From: Triops longicaudatus
Lineage: Eukaryota; Arthropoda; Branchiopoda; Notostraca; Triopsidae
Assembly (NCBI GenBank): GCA_022885665.1
Contig: JAGQDJ010000442.1
Span: 124,001-188,000, forward strand
DNA: 64,000 nucleotides
Direction: 5' to 3'
This document shows, piece by piece, positions 48,466 through 61,000 of the stretch; position 1 is the first letter of the stretch, and each line of letters begins with the position of its first letter. Made by a program: the position numbers and the translations under genes. The notes below the pieces were generated by a model. The model was not told where the DNA came from. It did no database searches and was given only the letters and a program-made list of their open reading frames with translations.

Positions 48466-48888
48466 ATGTTGTCACGTACTACGCAGCAAGAGTCGAGTTA
48501 CAACACCAGTAAAGCTGAAGTACAATATCTTCAAAGCTCTAAGTACTCTATAGTACAAGGCGTCTCACTGCAAAATAATCAACTTGAGCTCGAAGGAAAG
48601 GAAAAAAGGGATCTTAAGCTTTTGGCCAAAGGCGAGCGTCGCCTTGTGTGTTGGGTAATGAAATATCCCATAGTCACACACACACTGAAGTCATCGTCGC
48701 ATGGAAACTTTTCACAGCGAGGTCTGGGTGGTTGGAGCAAGTCTCCAAAGGGACTTTTCATCACCTACGAGGATAATGGACGTGCTCTAAGCCGATCCAT
48801 CAAGGAGCACACAGAGCGGATCTATGCACCCAGAGTTCGAAGCCTCTTCAAAAGAGCCAAAAAGCCGTGTTCTTTTTTTCTTGTTTAG
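48466..48888 (+). other. 140-codon open frame, not recognised
   Basis: The longest ATG-initiated frame here with ordinary composition (about 43 percent GC by eye). It is Ser/Lys/Arg-rich, with no membrane segment or motif that I know; its end reads HTERIYAPRVRSLFKRAKKP. There is no obvious splice context or partner. It may be chance or part of an old mobile element. Confidence 0.15.
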
Positions 48889-49380
48889 TTCTCTCATCGA
48901 CAAAGTATTTTCCAAGCTGCTAGCGCGTTTTCTTGCTCAATTCTTCTCGTAAAGCTATACAACCTTTTTTTGTGACTATCATAAGCCCCACGAGGCTTCC
49001 AAACGACGACGTTCATTGTTGGCCATTACGAAACCACTGCCTTGCCCACAACAGGTAGCACAATATAGATTTTTGTCCATGGAACGACCATGTTTTCAAA
49101 TCAAACTCCACGCAAAGAACCGAAGATAAGCTTATACTAAGATTGATTAACGATTTTGTAAGCTGTTGACACTATACGTGACTCGGTAAAACCTAGATAT
49201 CGACTTGTAAAAGCAAATCATGAGGCGTTGACGTTTGATCCACATTAACAATATTCTGAAAGAAATTCTGTAAACGTTTTATAAAGTTATACATTTTATA
49301 ACTCTTATAAAAAAAACTAAATGCAACAAGAACAACACACTTTGATTTTATAAAAAATAGTAAATTTTGTATTCATTTTT

Positions 49381-49611
49381 ATATCTGTATATTTTCATAT
49401 TTTTTTTACTTTACTTTTTCAGTATTTTTGTGTTATATTTCTATAATACCAGTTTTTTTACGGTATTTTTTAGTATTTTTGTGTTGTATTTCTATAATAT
49501 TTTCCTGTTTTTTACGTTATTTTTTTAGTATTTTTTGTGCTATATTTCTATAATATCTGTATATTTTCATGTTTTTTTCCTTTTTTTAGTAATTTTTGTG
49601 TTATTTTTCCG
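49381..49611 (+). repeat. Minisatellite, ~51-61 bp unit, about four copies
   Basis: AGTATTTTTGTGTTATATTT and close variants start at 49421, 49472, 49527 and 49588, each followed by CTATAATA. T-rich with variable T-run lengths. Non-coding. Confidence 0.75.
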
Positions 49612-50525
49612 TTGGATGTTACCTAAGCCCAAAAAGGTGCTGAAGTGTTGATTGTTATTGGAAACAAGTGCGGTATTGTACTTTAGGTTAACTCGGGCAA
49701 GCAAACAAAGATGGATCGGCCGACATTTGAGGTTGTTAATTTGTTTGCGGTTACTTCTAAGGGGGGTGCGAGAAAGCTTAGATTGGGATTGCAGTAAGTC
49801 AGGTTAGTAAGGCTGTTAAAAGGGAGGCTTTAGGTGGGTTGGGAAGCTGTTTAAAGGATAAGTGGCTATTTTCAATCCGATGTATCCTTTTACCCCTCCC
49901 CATGCGTCGACCGATCACATTTCACACTGCTTTTGGGGTTGGAAGAACTCTTATAGGCCTACCTTGGGCCTGGGTTAGTAAGAAAAGTTGGTCGGTGCAC
50001 TGGTTGTCCACAACTCTTGGAAAAAGTTTTTCAAGGTCCATCCAGAAGTCCGTATAAGAAAGTCACATGAACCCCTTGCCCAGAAAGGCCAAACTTTTGA
50101 CCTTTTCTAGGGAACTACTGGGGAGGAAATTTCAGATTTGGGAAGGGGGGGGGGGGCAAACCAAACCAGTGGCTAATGAATGGTCACGTAGCCGAATATC
50201 TTTTCTTCTTCTTTTCCTAGCTTCAGTACGGTGGTTTTCTCATGTGTGGAAGCCCAGAAATCCCACAAGAGCGCACACATACTTACACATATAGCGAGAC
50301 TTGTGTGTTGTGATACACTGAAATCTCCCCCTGGAGTCAAAATGAAATTTGACTGTCCGTGGGAACATTAGGGGGATTTAGCCTTTTGGACTCCTGGAAC
50401 AGGAGGCTATTTCGATTATGAGTAAGGAAACCGGATGTGTCTTTGGGAACTATTGCCCTTGTGACTTTTCGATTTCTGTAAAATTGAAGTTGGCTGTGAT
50501 TGGATTTTGGAAGATGTTGGGAATG

Positions 50526-50950
50526 TTCAGAAACGATGTTCAGAAAGAAAGTTCATTTTTACGTTGTGGAGTTTTGGTCATTTGATCGACATGTTTTTTT
50601 ATTTTCGAAATTTTTGGATAATTTTTAATACTGGGATACAATTTGGATTTTTTATTTTATTTTTAAATCCAGTGGTATATTTTTTTAATGTTTTGTAAGT
50701 GTTTCTAGATTTAGGATAAAGTGTTAATTTTTCGATATTTTGGAATTTTCAGAAACGGTGCATTTTTACGTTGTGGAATTTTGATTATTTAATCGATTTT
50801 TTTTATTTTCATTTTTTTATAGTGAGCTGTTTTTAATACTGGGATACAATTTGGATCTTTTATTTTGTTTTATTTTCAATCCAATTGTATCTTTTTAATG
50901 TTTTGTATTTCTAGATTTTGGATAAATTGTTAATTTTTCGATATTTCGGA
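50526..50950 (+). repeat. Tandem duplication, ~207 bp unit
   Basis: Matching landmarks are offset by 206-208 bp: TTTTTACGTTGTGGA at 50556 and 50763, ACTGGGATACAATTTGGAT at 50630 and 50838, TTAATTTTTCGATATT at 50724 and 50930. The units are roughly 85-90 percent alike by eye. Non-coding and T-rich. Confidence 0.75.
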
Positions 50951-51802
50951 TATTTTTTTAAAAAAATATTTGAATAATTTTTTTTAGTATTTTTTATTTC
51001 TGTTTTGAGATTGGTTTTACTGTTGTAAAAAGTTTCGATATCTTGTCTATTTTTTATGTGACTGATATTTTTCGGTCATGTGTTATATTTCTGGTTCGTT
51101 TGAAATTTAACGAGTCGCTCAGCTCTTTGTTAATAGTGAATATTTTCTGTCATTATTGAACATAGCAAAAATTGCATTTAATTCGCGTTAAAATGTTGAG
51201 TTGTAGAAGAATTATGCAGAAAATAGATAATTTCTTAGAAAAAAATGGAAACTGGATCAGTTTCAACAGGTAGTGGACACTATGGATGCTCACACGTGGG
51301 CAATGGGGGGAAAAGGACATGGTTAAGGGGTTGTCCATGTGTAGGATTGTGAAAGGGCGTGGGAACGGGTCAAAAGTACGTTGAGCGAAAATTTTCCGAA
51401 GAGTCAAAGGAAAAAGAAGAAGAGGGAGGTTAGGGGGAGAGATAACATATTTCTTGCCATCAGTTTAACACGTTATGCCGAAATCGCACACTGAACAGCC
51501 ACCTTTCAGGGACAGGATGGTTTTCCGACACACACATGCTCCATAAATCAGACGCCCGTCCAGCTAAAAGGGTAATGCGGTACACCAAGTAGTCGGATTT
51601 TCTTACTATTTCACAGTAATACAGTCAGCGTGAAAATAAGACCTTTCTACACTTCTGTGTTCCCACATTTTCATTTTGTGCGCATGTCTTTATTTTGTAA
51701 TTGTTACTGTGTAAACCATTAGAGCTGTTTATGGCTATAAATAGCCATTGTAACGCCTCAGTGCCAATCGGTAGATACGAAATAATCGAATGTACTGATC
51801 AG

Positions 51803-51878
51803 TATTACTTATTATTAATAAGTAATAATTAATAATAAGTAATAATTAACAATAAGTAATAGTTATTAATAATTAACT
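51803..51878. repeat. AT-rich palindromic repeat of AATAAGTAATAATT
   Basis: ATTACTTATTATTAATAAG is followed by several AATAAGTAATAATTAA units about 17-18 bp apart. The first part is nearly palindromic. Likely a simple-sequence expansion that can fold into hairpins. Confidence 0.6.
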
Positions 51879-53236
51879 AGTCATCAGTAGATAATAAATA
51901 AAAAGCTAATATAGAAAAATAGATAATTTCTTTTTTTTTAATAGATAATAGAGACCAAAAATAATTAATTGTGTAAAACAGATGAATAAAATAGTGCAGC
52001 TTTGGGTTATAAAGAAAAATGTGCACCTATTGTCCTTTAAAAATCGAAAATTTTCATTTTAATTCTTGTTGACTATTTGTGTCTCTCGATGTTCCCACGT
52101 TAATCAATGTCACTCTCGATCAGTGGGAACAAGACGTTGAAATCGACATTTTGCAGGTACCTGAAGGTCATGCATAGAAATAAAAACTGACCAATATCGA
52201 AACATCAAATTTAACGTCATAATTTAAACGAAAATGGTAGAATTGCGTGACAGAATCAATTTTAAAGTGGCCTAAAATTGTAATAGATAGACCACGGCCT
52301 CTCTTGCGTTTTATTAACCGCATATAGCCGGTATACTGTTTTCGAATTATACTTCAAAATGGTAAAACTCACTGCGAAACGAAAACGATTTACACATACT
52401 CCCCGGGCGAGGAAATTCATTATTGCCTTGACTTCTTTCCTGTTAGTGTTGACTGAAAATGGTATTAATGCTGACTCGTTCGCTCATAAGCAATGAAAGA
52501 TCGAGAAATTACGTAAACATGACATCCTCGCCTCATTTGTTAGAAAATACACGAAAAATCCGTCAAATACATAAAAATCAAAATCAAATGAAAAATCATA
52601 AAATTTCCTAGTCACCAAAGAAACCCAAATTCAAACGGAGACTTTAATAGGAATTCAGCATCTTATAAACGCAGCGCAATATCTAATTATATTGTTATTT
52701 CAGTTAACGAGGTTATAGTCGATTAGTGCGAGTTAATACATTTCCAACGTATTTTTTAATTATTTATTGCACATATAGCACGTATGTTTTCAATCAAAAG
52801 GCGTACCATAAACACTTATTTGTGTAAATTATTTAATTTTAGTAAATGTTGTTTATGCTGTGACAGTTTCAGCTGGTTTTTGGGTCATTTTAAAATGTAT
52901 GCGCTGTTTTTCATAATTTTTCTTCGAAATCCCGACTGTGCAGTCTAAGGCCATATGTCACATAGTATACTATTCGAGCCCGAAAGTTTACCCAAGTACT
53001 GGCACGTGATTTAGAAGTCATGATATGGGGAATCCGGGTGGAAATTGGACTCTTCCCCCCAAAAGAATTGTACACACATCTACGTTGGTAAAAGAAGCTG
53101 GGTATAGCGTTTAGCTCGAAATTTTTCAAGGAAGTTGTTAGAAGCCTATCCATGTGGGTGTAAAATAGCGTGCAATGCATCGAAGTCTCCTGAAATGTTA
53201 TGAATTCTTTTGGCAGCGCTTTAAACGTATGAAGGC

Positions 53237-53250
53237 AGGTCAAGAGGTGA
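53237..53250 (+). promoter_or_regulatory. DR2-like nuclear-receptor element
   Basis: AGGTCA-AG-AGGTGA, one change from a perfect DR2. It is the only other close pair I found in this part of the window. Confidence 0.25.
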
Positions 53251-53585
53251 GCTTGTATGGGGGAAGGATGTCCCAGTCTTCCGGCAGTTCATCAGTTTTC
53301 TGGCTGTCCCGTTTTACCTCCGTTTGAATGAATTTTGGGGCTACGGTTCTGGCGCTGTGTGCACGAAAATTTTCTTAGTCAAAACGTCCCACCATTTCTT
53401 TTCTTCGTGCTTGTCTGTTTGGGTAAATCTTCCCTTGTTTTAACCTAAGTGCGAGTACAAGTCCAGCTGCTGGTGTCAACACTGGGTAACTTCAACTTTG
53501 AACCTTTTTTCCCTTTCTTTTCTTTGCTAACGCTACGCAAAACTATTTCCTGCACCAACTCTCTCGAGAGAGCAACGGCACTTAC

Positions 53586-53660
53586 TTGTGTTATTTGTTC
53601 GTCACGCCAAAAGAGTTTCTCCGGGGGTAATGTGACGCGACAGGCGCTCACACACACGAT
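53586..53660 (-). CDS. Candidate exon ending in a strong donor
   Basis: Frame reading CRVTLPPEKLFWRDEQITQ ends at ACACAA followed by GTAAGT, an ideal splice donor, with the frame open on both sides. The upstream limit is uncertain. It is the third candidate on the minus strand within 4 kb. No family recognised. Confidence 0.22.
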
Positions 53661-54406
53661 TTTCCAAGTCAGGAATGAGCTCATTTTCATTTTATTTTGT
53701 TGTCTTAACTGGGAGTCTGATTGCAACCGTCGTCTTCTGCAACAGTAATGGATGCCTCTGGGTGAGATAAGTAAGAAAGTAAGCCAAGGAAGTTTGATAC
53801 GGTGGCTCTCGGCGGCGCGCTTCTGTTGCTGTGTTGCGGAGAGTCTAGTGTGTGTGTATTACTCATATGACAGACACACACAGATACACAAAACCTCCCA
53901 GATATGCAACACGAGTTAGATAGCCCGAATGTTTTGCGCGGTGCATACATGTAAATAAAAAGCGAGGAAGCTGGTAAAAGGGAGAAAAAAGTGGAGAGTT
54001 CTCATACGCCCATAAAAAAAGGAAGAACCAAGGGCGACGATGAGCATCATCCCTTTAACAGAGGCATGTCTATGGCCACTGCGATAGCCTTGTCATGGAA
54101 AGGTCTCGCAAATCACGTCGTAATGGCCACTGGGAAATATGCCACGTAGAATTTATTACTGCAGACTCGAGCAATTTAGTCGCGTTTGCCATCCGGGAAT
54201 ATAGACAACGAGGGATATAGAGAAGCAAAAAGAAAAAAAAATATTCTTTTTTCAAAACTTTTATTTGCCTTGCAGAGACATAGTGGAGGCTGGGTGCACA
54301 CATATACACACAGAAAAAAAAAATGAAATGTCAAGCTCGGGAAACAGATGGGGCGTTGGGGGGTCAACCACAAGCACGCTGAGGTCAACCGTCACGTCTC
54401 GCCTAC

Positions 54407-54544
54407 CTCGGGTGTTTTAATTAGAACAATTTCCTTTTTGGCCGTTTCTTGGCTCCCTTTGATGAGGGAAAAGGCAACGACCGTGTTGTCGCCTTCGTTA
54501 AAAGTGCAAAGTTCCACCTGGCTGTCTTGTTGTGCATTTGACAT
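54407..54544 (-). CDS. Candidate coding exon, unknown protein
   Basis: ATG at 54544 opens 46 codons (MSNAQQDSQVELCTFNEGDN, then TVVAFSLIKGSQETAKKEIV and LIKTPE), ending in phase 0 at GAG before the donor GTAGGC. The peptide looks natural, but I know no family for it. The frame is also open upstream of this ATG. It is on the same strand as the 57.6-kb candidate and 3 kb downstream of it. Confidence 0.3.
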
Positions 54545-54977
54545 GCGTGCAAGGAGACCACAAAGGGGACAGGAATAACGAAAGAAATGGAGAAAACGGC
54601 CAGACAAGTTTGCAAGTTTTTTTGCTGACCTACACGTTCTTCTTAACGAACTGCACCTTGCACCTTGCTCTCGAGCTTGACGAACACGTGTCCTGTTCCT
54701 AGAGTGCTTGACCTTTTGAGGAGATATAGCTGTGCAAATTTTATAATGCTATGTTTCTAGAACATACTGTAGACAACATTCTAAGAACTAAGTTCAAGCA
54801 ACAATGCCTTTTAGGAAACAAAATTTTTATGGATCGTTGTCTTCCAAATTGGGTATAGTTGTGAGTTGCCTCATGAAAAGTACTTTTGCGTTCAGAATAA
54901 AAAAATATAACTATTTGGTTTACTAGCTGGTGTTGGAATGTTTGAGTCGGTGTTCAAATATCTAATTAAAAGACTTA

Positions 54978-55134
<157 letters not shown>

Positions 55135-55377
55135 TTAAACATTCATTTAAGATACCGAGTATGTCCAATGTATGTTGAGAATAAAGCCTCTGATATATTG
55201 AGGTTTGGGACCTGATATTCAGAACAGTGAACGCCAGAAGTTCATTATAAGGCGTAACGAGATTTTGCTGTCATCAGACAAGATTCTTATAAAGTCTGAC
55301 TTGTTATAAAAAATACTGAAATGTCTTCTTATAACAAAAGAATGTGTGACTTTTGAGGTTAGAATGAATTTCGATGA

Positions 55378-55450
55378 ATTTCTACAACGAATTTTCGTAG
55401 ATTTCTACAATGAACTTTTGTAAATTTCTACAATGAATTTCAGTGAAAGC
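55378..55450 (+). repeat. 23-bp minisatellite
   Basis: ATTTCTACAACGAATTTTCG and variants start at 55378, 55401 and 55424, an exact 23-bp period, with a partial fourth unit (TGAATTTC). A GTGATATATA duplication follows at about 55470-55490. Confidence 0.75.
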
Positions 55451-55509
55451 AGTGAATTTCGCAATAAGTAGTGATATATAGTGATATATAGTAGTAGATC
55501 CATGTTTTG

Positions 55510-55680
55510 CAATAATATAGCAAAATCTCGCTGTAACGAACCTCCTGAGGAAATACAATTTGTTCGTTATATCCGAAGTTCGATATATATTCCATATTCT
55601 GCGTATTGATATAATTCAAGATGGTTGAACTGGTTTCCCCAATAGCCGACAGTTCGTTATAGAGAGATGCTAATGCTGTG
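55510..55680. mobile_element. Relic of pogo-like DNA transposon or MITE
   Basis: Starts near AGCAAAATCTCGCTGTAACG and continues with GTTCGTTATATCCGAAGTTC and, later, CAGTTCGTTATAGAGAGATG. The AAAATCTCG(C/T)TGTAACGAAC head is typical of pogo-like ends. It shares words with 22212-22390, and 55250-55320 may belong to the same element. No coding capacity. Confidence 0.45.
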
Positions 55681-56256
55681 AGTACAATTGAAATATTGTT
55701 CTAAAAATGTTGTCCATTTTTCATTCTTTGTGAATTTCGTATTACTCTTGAAAACCTACGAAGGTTACGCTCTTATGTCGTTCATTTTTATTTGAATAGG
55801 CCAAATTTCCTTCATTTACAAGTATTTACAAAACTATTCGTCAAAACATTCTTAACGTATGGATAAATTCATTTGGCTCACATTTCCTCTTAATAAATAT
55901 TTTTTTTTTAATTTGATGAACTCATTTTTTACGTGCGTGGATTTTTTATATTCGTATAAAATACTTTTATATTCGTATAAAATATATTTTATATTCCTAA
56001 TCTGAACAAGGTCAATTTTCTGTGTCACTGCAATAAGCTGAACTTTAATTTTCTTTGTTATAGTTATCACGGATTTTTGGCTTATTGTTCATATTATTAC
56101 GTACTATTAGTCTTACATGCTACTTTTTATATTACAGTGGTTTGGAATCTAACTACGAACTAGGTTAAGTACTAGTTCGGTAAGCAAACTTTCTCAAGCT
56201 ACAAATTTAAAAACAATTCAAGTCGAAAACACAGGTGCCCCGGTATAGTTATCGTG

Positions 56257-56325
56257 AGGTTAATACAAGGTCACTTCGGGTTTTTCTGCTTTCCAAAACC
56301 ACATCCTCTCAGGTCACCTTTACCT
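56257..56325 (+). promoter_or_regulatory. DR5 and inverted-repeat nuclear-receptor half-sites
   Basis: AGGTTA-ATACA-AGGTCA (56257-56273) is a DR5 with one change. AGGTCA-CCT-TTACCT (56311-56325) is an inverted repeat with spacing 3 and one change, 38 bp further on. Confidence 0.3.
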
Positions 56326-57577
56326 CCTTCTCAATCGATTGAAGATCAATGGGTACCGGTAATTACGTTCCCGAGTTCGAGTCACTGCATCCTCTCCGTT
56401 GTAACAAGTTATCACTGTTGTTTGTAATCAATAACGTCTCGCATTGCTGGCATTCACAGTTTTCAAGGATCCTTATGGGCTGTAATCTACGGCTGTGCCC
56501 TCGGGGCTTGTGTAACTCTCGGGACCTTTCGTCTTCAATGGTGGTTTTGTACAGCTTTACCCTTCTGTAGGGTATATACATCACCCTATTATCCCTATAG
56601 ATGCTGAACTTTCCATAGCAAAAGTTAATGAACTTCCCAAGACCTCATCAATAGACAACCTACCCTAACCGCAGTCAAACTTTATGGGAAAACATGTCAC
56701 GAGTTCTAAGTACATATACTACACAGCACACCAAGTAGCAAATGGACACTACAAGTACAAAACAGACAAAAAAAAAAAGGATCATTTATCTACCCTGGAG
56801 AGAAAAACTTGGCATTTCAATATCTTTCACCGCATTTACAATACCTCCGACATTACAAAAGTTGCCCACGTTGGTAATGAACCCGAGTTGGAGAGGGATA
56901 TTCAAGTACGTGTAGGGGGAGTGACACAAAAGATCCTCCTAAAAATGACTGTGGGTGACACCCAACTGTTCTTTTGAAACTGTAATAAAACCGCAAGCCC
57001 ACTATTTGCCATCATTAGAATATCCATTATGTCAAACTTGGGGAACAAACACAGAAAGTCCAATTCTCAAGTACGATGGTAACCAAAGATTGCTTGTAAC
57101 ACGAAATGGAGTATAGGAACGTTCGTATGAGCTGAAAATCGGCTTTGAAGATGCAAAATCTGTGTCATCAGTCGGGAAGTGGCTGTAAAGTCAAGAGGTT
57201 AAATTTCGTGTTGATGACCTCCCCCTTTTAAAAGCCGATAACCCCCTTTCTTCCCCCCCACAGCGATTTCCTGAGCTGATTAGAACGACACAAAGTCCTG
57301 AAATGGAGCTAGGGCTAAATGGGTAGGATTTAAAAACTTAAAAGTACGGGTTACCCTTTGGTTACCCTGAATAGTTGAAGCGTGCACGACAAATCCTTTG
57401 AAGCTGATTTTATTCCAGGATTTTATACATTTCTTTTTGGGGATTTTATATCGCCAAAAGGAGCTGGCACGGTAATGTAGGCAAGGTTTAAGAATAGGAT
57501 CGAAGGAAATAAAATGCGAGTTGCTGGAATGGCTAGGGCAGGAAAAAAAAAGTTGAGATGGAGGAAGACGTAGTTGC

Positions 57578-57591
57578 TGACCTGTTGACCT
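57578..57591 (-). promoter_or_regulatory. Perfect DR2 nuclear-receptor element
   Basis: TGACCT-GT-TGACCT on the plus strand (AGGTCA-AC-AGGTCA on the minus): two exact half-sites as a direct repeat with spacing 2. It overlaps the proposed donor of the candidate exon at 57582-57710, so at most one of the two readings may be functional. Confidence 0.4.
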
Positions 57592-57710
57592 CCGGCAGCT
57601 CTTGGAGCGTCGCTCGCGTCGTTGGCTTGCCGTTGGAGCTTTAACGGCAAAGTCTGAGCTCGTAGTTCGCCTCGTAAAATCGCGGCACGTGACGAAAAAT
57701 CTGGCTCCAT
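57582..57710 (-). CDS. Candidate first coding exon, unknown protein
   Basis: ATG at 57710 opens 43 codons (MEPDFSSRAAILRGELRAQT, then LPLKLQRQ and an Ala/Asp/Gly tail ending GGQQ) and stops at a plausible donor, CAG before GTCAGC, in phase 0. Composition is clearly richer in G and C than the flanks and the peptide is charged and varied, unlike chance frames nearby. I do not recognise the family. The SR..LR..L spacing loosely recalls the N-terminus of MITF/TFE proteins, but not well enough to name it. It cannot join svp exon 2 in frame (phase 0 against phase 1). Confidence 0.3.
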
Positions 57711-57997
57711 TAAAGAAAAAAATGAGAAGAGCTGAAAAGGGACATGTGTTAAAAAAAGAGAAATAAAAGGAAAATAAAAAGGTTTTGCTTTAAAAGAAAG
57801 GGACAGACAGTTGTTAAGACGCGGATTTATTTAATTTAATTCAAATGCCAAGTTCGATTTGCAAGTACTAGAGTTTCGATTTTTTTACATGTTTTGCATG
57901 GCAAAGAAAAATAAGAAAAAAAAAGTTTAGGGAAGTTAAATGTGTTATAAGCTGCGACGAGCAGCATCGCATGGCACATGGCTCGGATCACACGTTC

Positions 57998-58010
57998 AGG
58001 TTAAAGGTCA
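57998..58010 (+). promoter_or_regulatory. DR1 nuclear-receptor element
   Basis: AGGTTA-A-AGGTCA, one base away from the ideal AGGTCAAAGGTCA bound by COUP-TF, HNF4 and RXR. It lies about 290 bp upstream of the ATG of the candidate exon at 57710. Confidence 0.4.
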
Positions 58011-58019
58011 GTCAAGTCA

Positions 58020-61000
58020 GTTTTGACGGTGACGGATGGATCGGGCTGCTGAGGTAAATATACAAAAACCCAGGAGAGAGCGAGCGAGAGACTATTGAGC
58101 CTTATACGCAGGTTTATATTTCCCTGGAACGAGCACCGATAGTGACAGTTCGTTACTCGCGTAACAATGTTGACAGAAAGTTTTACAGACGCATTCCCTA
58201 GGAACTTTGCCTTCATTTTCAGAAACTCTTGGGTTAGTTTCAACATGTAACAAGTTACCAAGCACTTTCAAGCGTCTAATGTAAACTAACGCTCTTGGAA
58301 ACTTGTGTAAAATACGAAAGTCGAATAACAAAAGAATAGCTATTACCAAACCTCTTCATTTAAAGTGTGCAAATAAATAAATAAAAAACAAGACAAACTC
58401 TGATTTTCGCAAGTATACCTGAGTTATATTTACAACAGTAATTCTGCTGTATTGTATTTTTGCTGCAGTTTATATCTATCGCAGATAAACTCGATTTACA
58501 CGTGCCATCGATCTAATTCTTCATTAACCATGGTTCAAGCGTAAACGCCACCTATTGTTAATCAAGCTTTTACTCGAAGTAGTTTGAGTTCACCCACTAG
58601 GGGCGCTGTTTATCAAAACAACAGCGAAGCCGTCACAGCTGTAATGGTGTAATTTTTTTGCACACATTGCAATTTCTCCCTCAATTGTTTTTACAAAACG
58701 TGAAAAATGGCTTGAAACCTGTGATTTTAAACTACTGTAGAAGTTTACTATATCTAGTTCACTAGGGGCGCTAGCTGCGATAAAAGTGCGCGTCTGTATT
58801 TGACAAATGCTTCGAGATAAGTTACACTTGTATGTTATATTTTAAAATTGTTCCATAACCAGCTGATGAAATAGAATCAGCTAGAGCTAGTGTGCAGATA
58901 TAAGTAGTATTACGAGAAGTTACGGTAGTAAAAGTTCTGCTATTGTGACTTTAGGATTCTTAAGGCTTGAGCATTCGAGTAGTAAACAAGGAACTTAAAC
59001 ACAGTAGACGAAAATTTAAGTAAGATACATAAAGGCTTTGAAATGCATATTTCTTGTTTTATTTTTTTGAGGCTGATAAAAAAGTAATAAGGTTATTAAT
59101 TACTGATTTTATACTTGCCAGCTTTAATTACGTTTCTGTAGTCGAAAAAGTCATGGCGGAGCAGCACTGTTTTACTCGCGGGATGTTGCTGTATTGCTGC
59201 ATAGCCTGAGGCTAAAGTCAAATTCTGCGCCGTCGTTGTAATTACGGTTGCAATTGGACGCGCTTTAAAGTGGATGCTTACGTAGAAAGCGTACTGTAAA
59301 ACCGTTAGAGGCTGAAGCTTGATAAGATTGAGATAAAATTTAAATAATTTTTACTGAGTAAAAATCTGCGTAAAAATGATCTGAAAATGCGTCACGGGGT
59401 GGGATCATAAATGAGAGTAAGTTTCATGGTGGTACAATTGCACGAGCTAGCTATATAGAAGAGAGAGTTTGGGGTAAAGGGGTTTAGGGGTGGAAGAGGG
59501 TCAGATTTGTGGAGTGGCTATTGAGGAAAACTGGAAAGCCCTTTTACTTTCAGAATACGCAATGAGCCTTATCCTCGATAAAAAGCTAGGCAGACCACAG
59601 CAACCCCTTTTCATCGGGAAACTATAATATATATAGCAATAAGAAAAAGAAAGCAAAGTTGCTGCGGGGTCTTTTGCAACGAAATGAAAGAGTAAAAAAA
59701 TGTAAAGGAAAACGAAAAAAAAGGAACGAAGGAAGCCAAAAGAACCCTCCGAAAAAAGGCCAGTTCAATAGCTGCATATCAATCAGGCTGGCAATGTCCC
59801 TGTCCGTCCACATATATTTCAAGTTCATATTCCATTCAATATGTGTCATTCTCGTCCGTCTCCCCCCCACAAGAAATAAGGACTTGCACTGAACACGGAT
59901 TGGAATGTCGACTCGTATATCCTTCTCCATTGCTCAGACTTGTTCATAGCCAACAACATTCGTATCGATAAGTATGTCCACTTCGCACCCAGCAAATACT
60001 CTCACTCTAAATTCATAAGATATCAAGTTCGAGGCGAACTTTAACTCCGAAATGTCTGATTGAACTAGTTAAAACTTGTATTTCTTTCAAGCATATGAAG
60101 TAAACACATGTAATTCCCATGAGCGAATTCTAGGCTTTCAGGTAAAACAAGAAAAAGGGGAAAATATTAACTTTAAAAATACGTCAACGAAAAGGATAAT
60201 CTCCTTATAAAGCAAGAAATAAAAAATGCTTTAAAAGGTGAGTTTTTGGAGATTTTAATGGCGTAACACGAGTAATTTAATTAAAATTAACACAGCAAAA
60301 CCGCTTTAGAACCGTCATAACAATGAAGTCTACGTTTGTTTCGGTAATGCCACCGAAGCGTTTCAGTTCGACAAGAATTTTAAGCTTAGATATGCAGATT
60401 TACTAACTCATGTTTCGGAAACATTTACCGTTGTTACATTCTTATGTTTAACAGTAACTTTACTGTCACAAAAACTTTGTAAAGTATTTAGCTATTCTGC
60501 AAAAATTGTCTCACTGCTCTTGATCACTATCCACACACACAACAATACGTTATACACTACTTTGCGATATCCACCATAAGTTCAATTAAGACTAATTCTC
60601 TGTATTTTTAGAATACTTAGGTACGTTAATGTCCACGTTTAAAATTCTAACCCAAACAAGCTAGCTAACTCGCGCGGCACTGGGCAACAATGAAATTGCG
60701 GAATCCATGCTTTATCGAATATTCGCGAGAGAACGGCTTTCTGGTACGCTCACGCAAGTGCCATATAGTTATCTTAGTAACTGTTGACGTAGTAAGTTTG
60801 TGTTTTTGGCGTTTTTATTGACGAGTACTACACAGTGTAAGAAAGGGAATGGCTGAGTAAGAAAAATTTTGAGCCATATTACTGCGACGATACTTCTAAA
60901 TAACTGTCCAGACCATTTGAGTTCTTTTGCGTGGGGTGGCTGGTCGGTTGAAGCACTGGTTTGAGCACAGTAATGCCCTTTTTATGTTAAACACGCCATT

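Larger units (their letters stand above)
42751..53400. other. Non-coding flank with low-complexity and tandem repeats
   Basis: Contains (TTTA)n and (AAAAT)n tracts, a ~55-bp minisatellite, the 207-bp duplication and an AT palindrome array. A GC-rich patch at 45450-45650 gives overlapping frames on both strands without recognisable content. A CTCAT repeat lies at about 44940-44956. Confidence 0.6.

Noticed and set aside
56349..56400. GAGTTCGAGTC, like a tRNA T-loop
   Set aside because: It does not fit the B box consensus fully and there is no A box or cloverleaf around it.
56580..56597. 16 of 18 match to the I-SceI homing endonuclease site on the minus strand
   Set aside because: Two mismatches, no homing endonuclease or intron nearby, and the enzyme is from yeast mitochondria; treated as coincidence.
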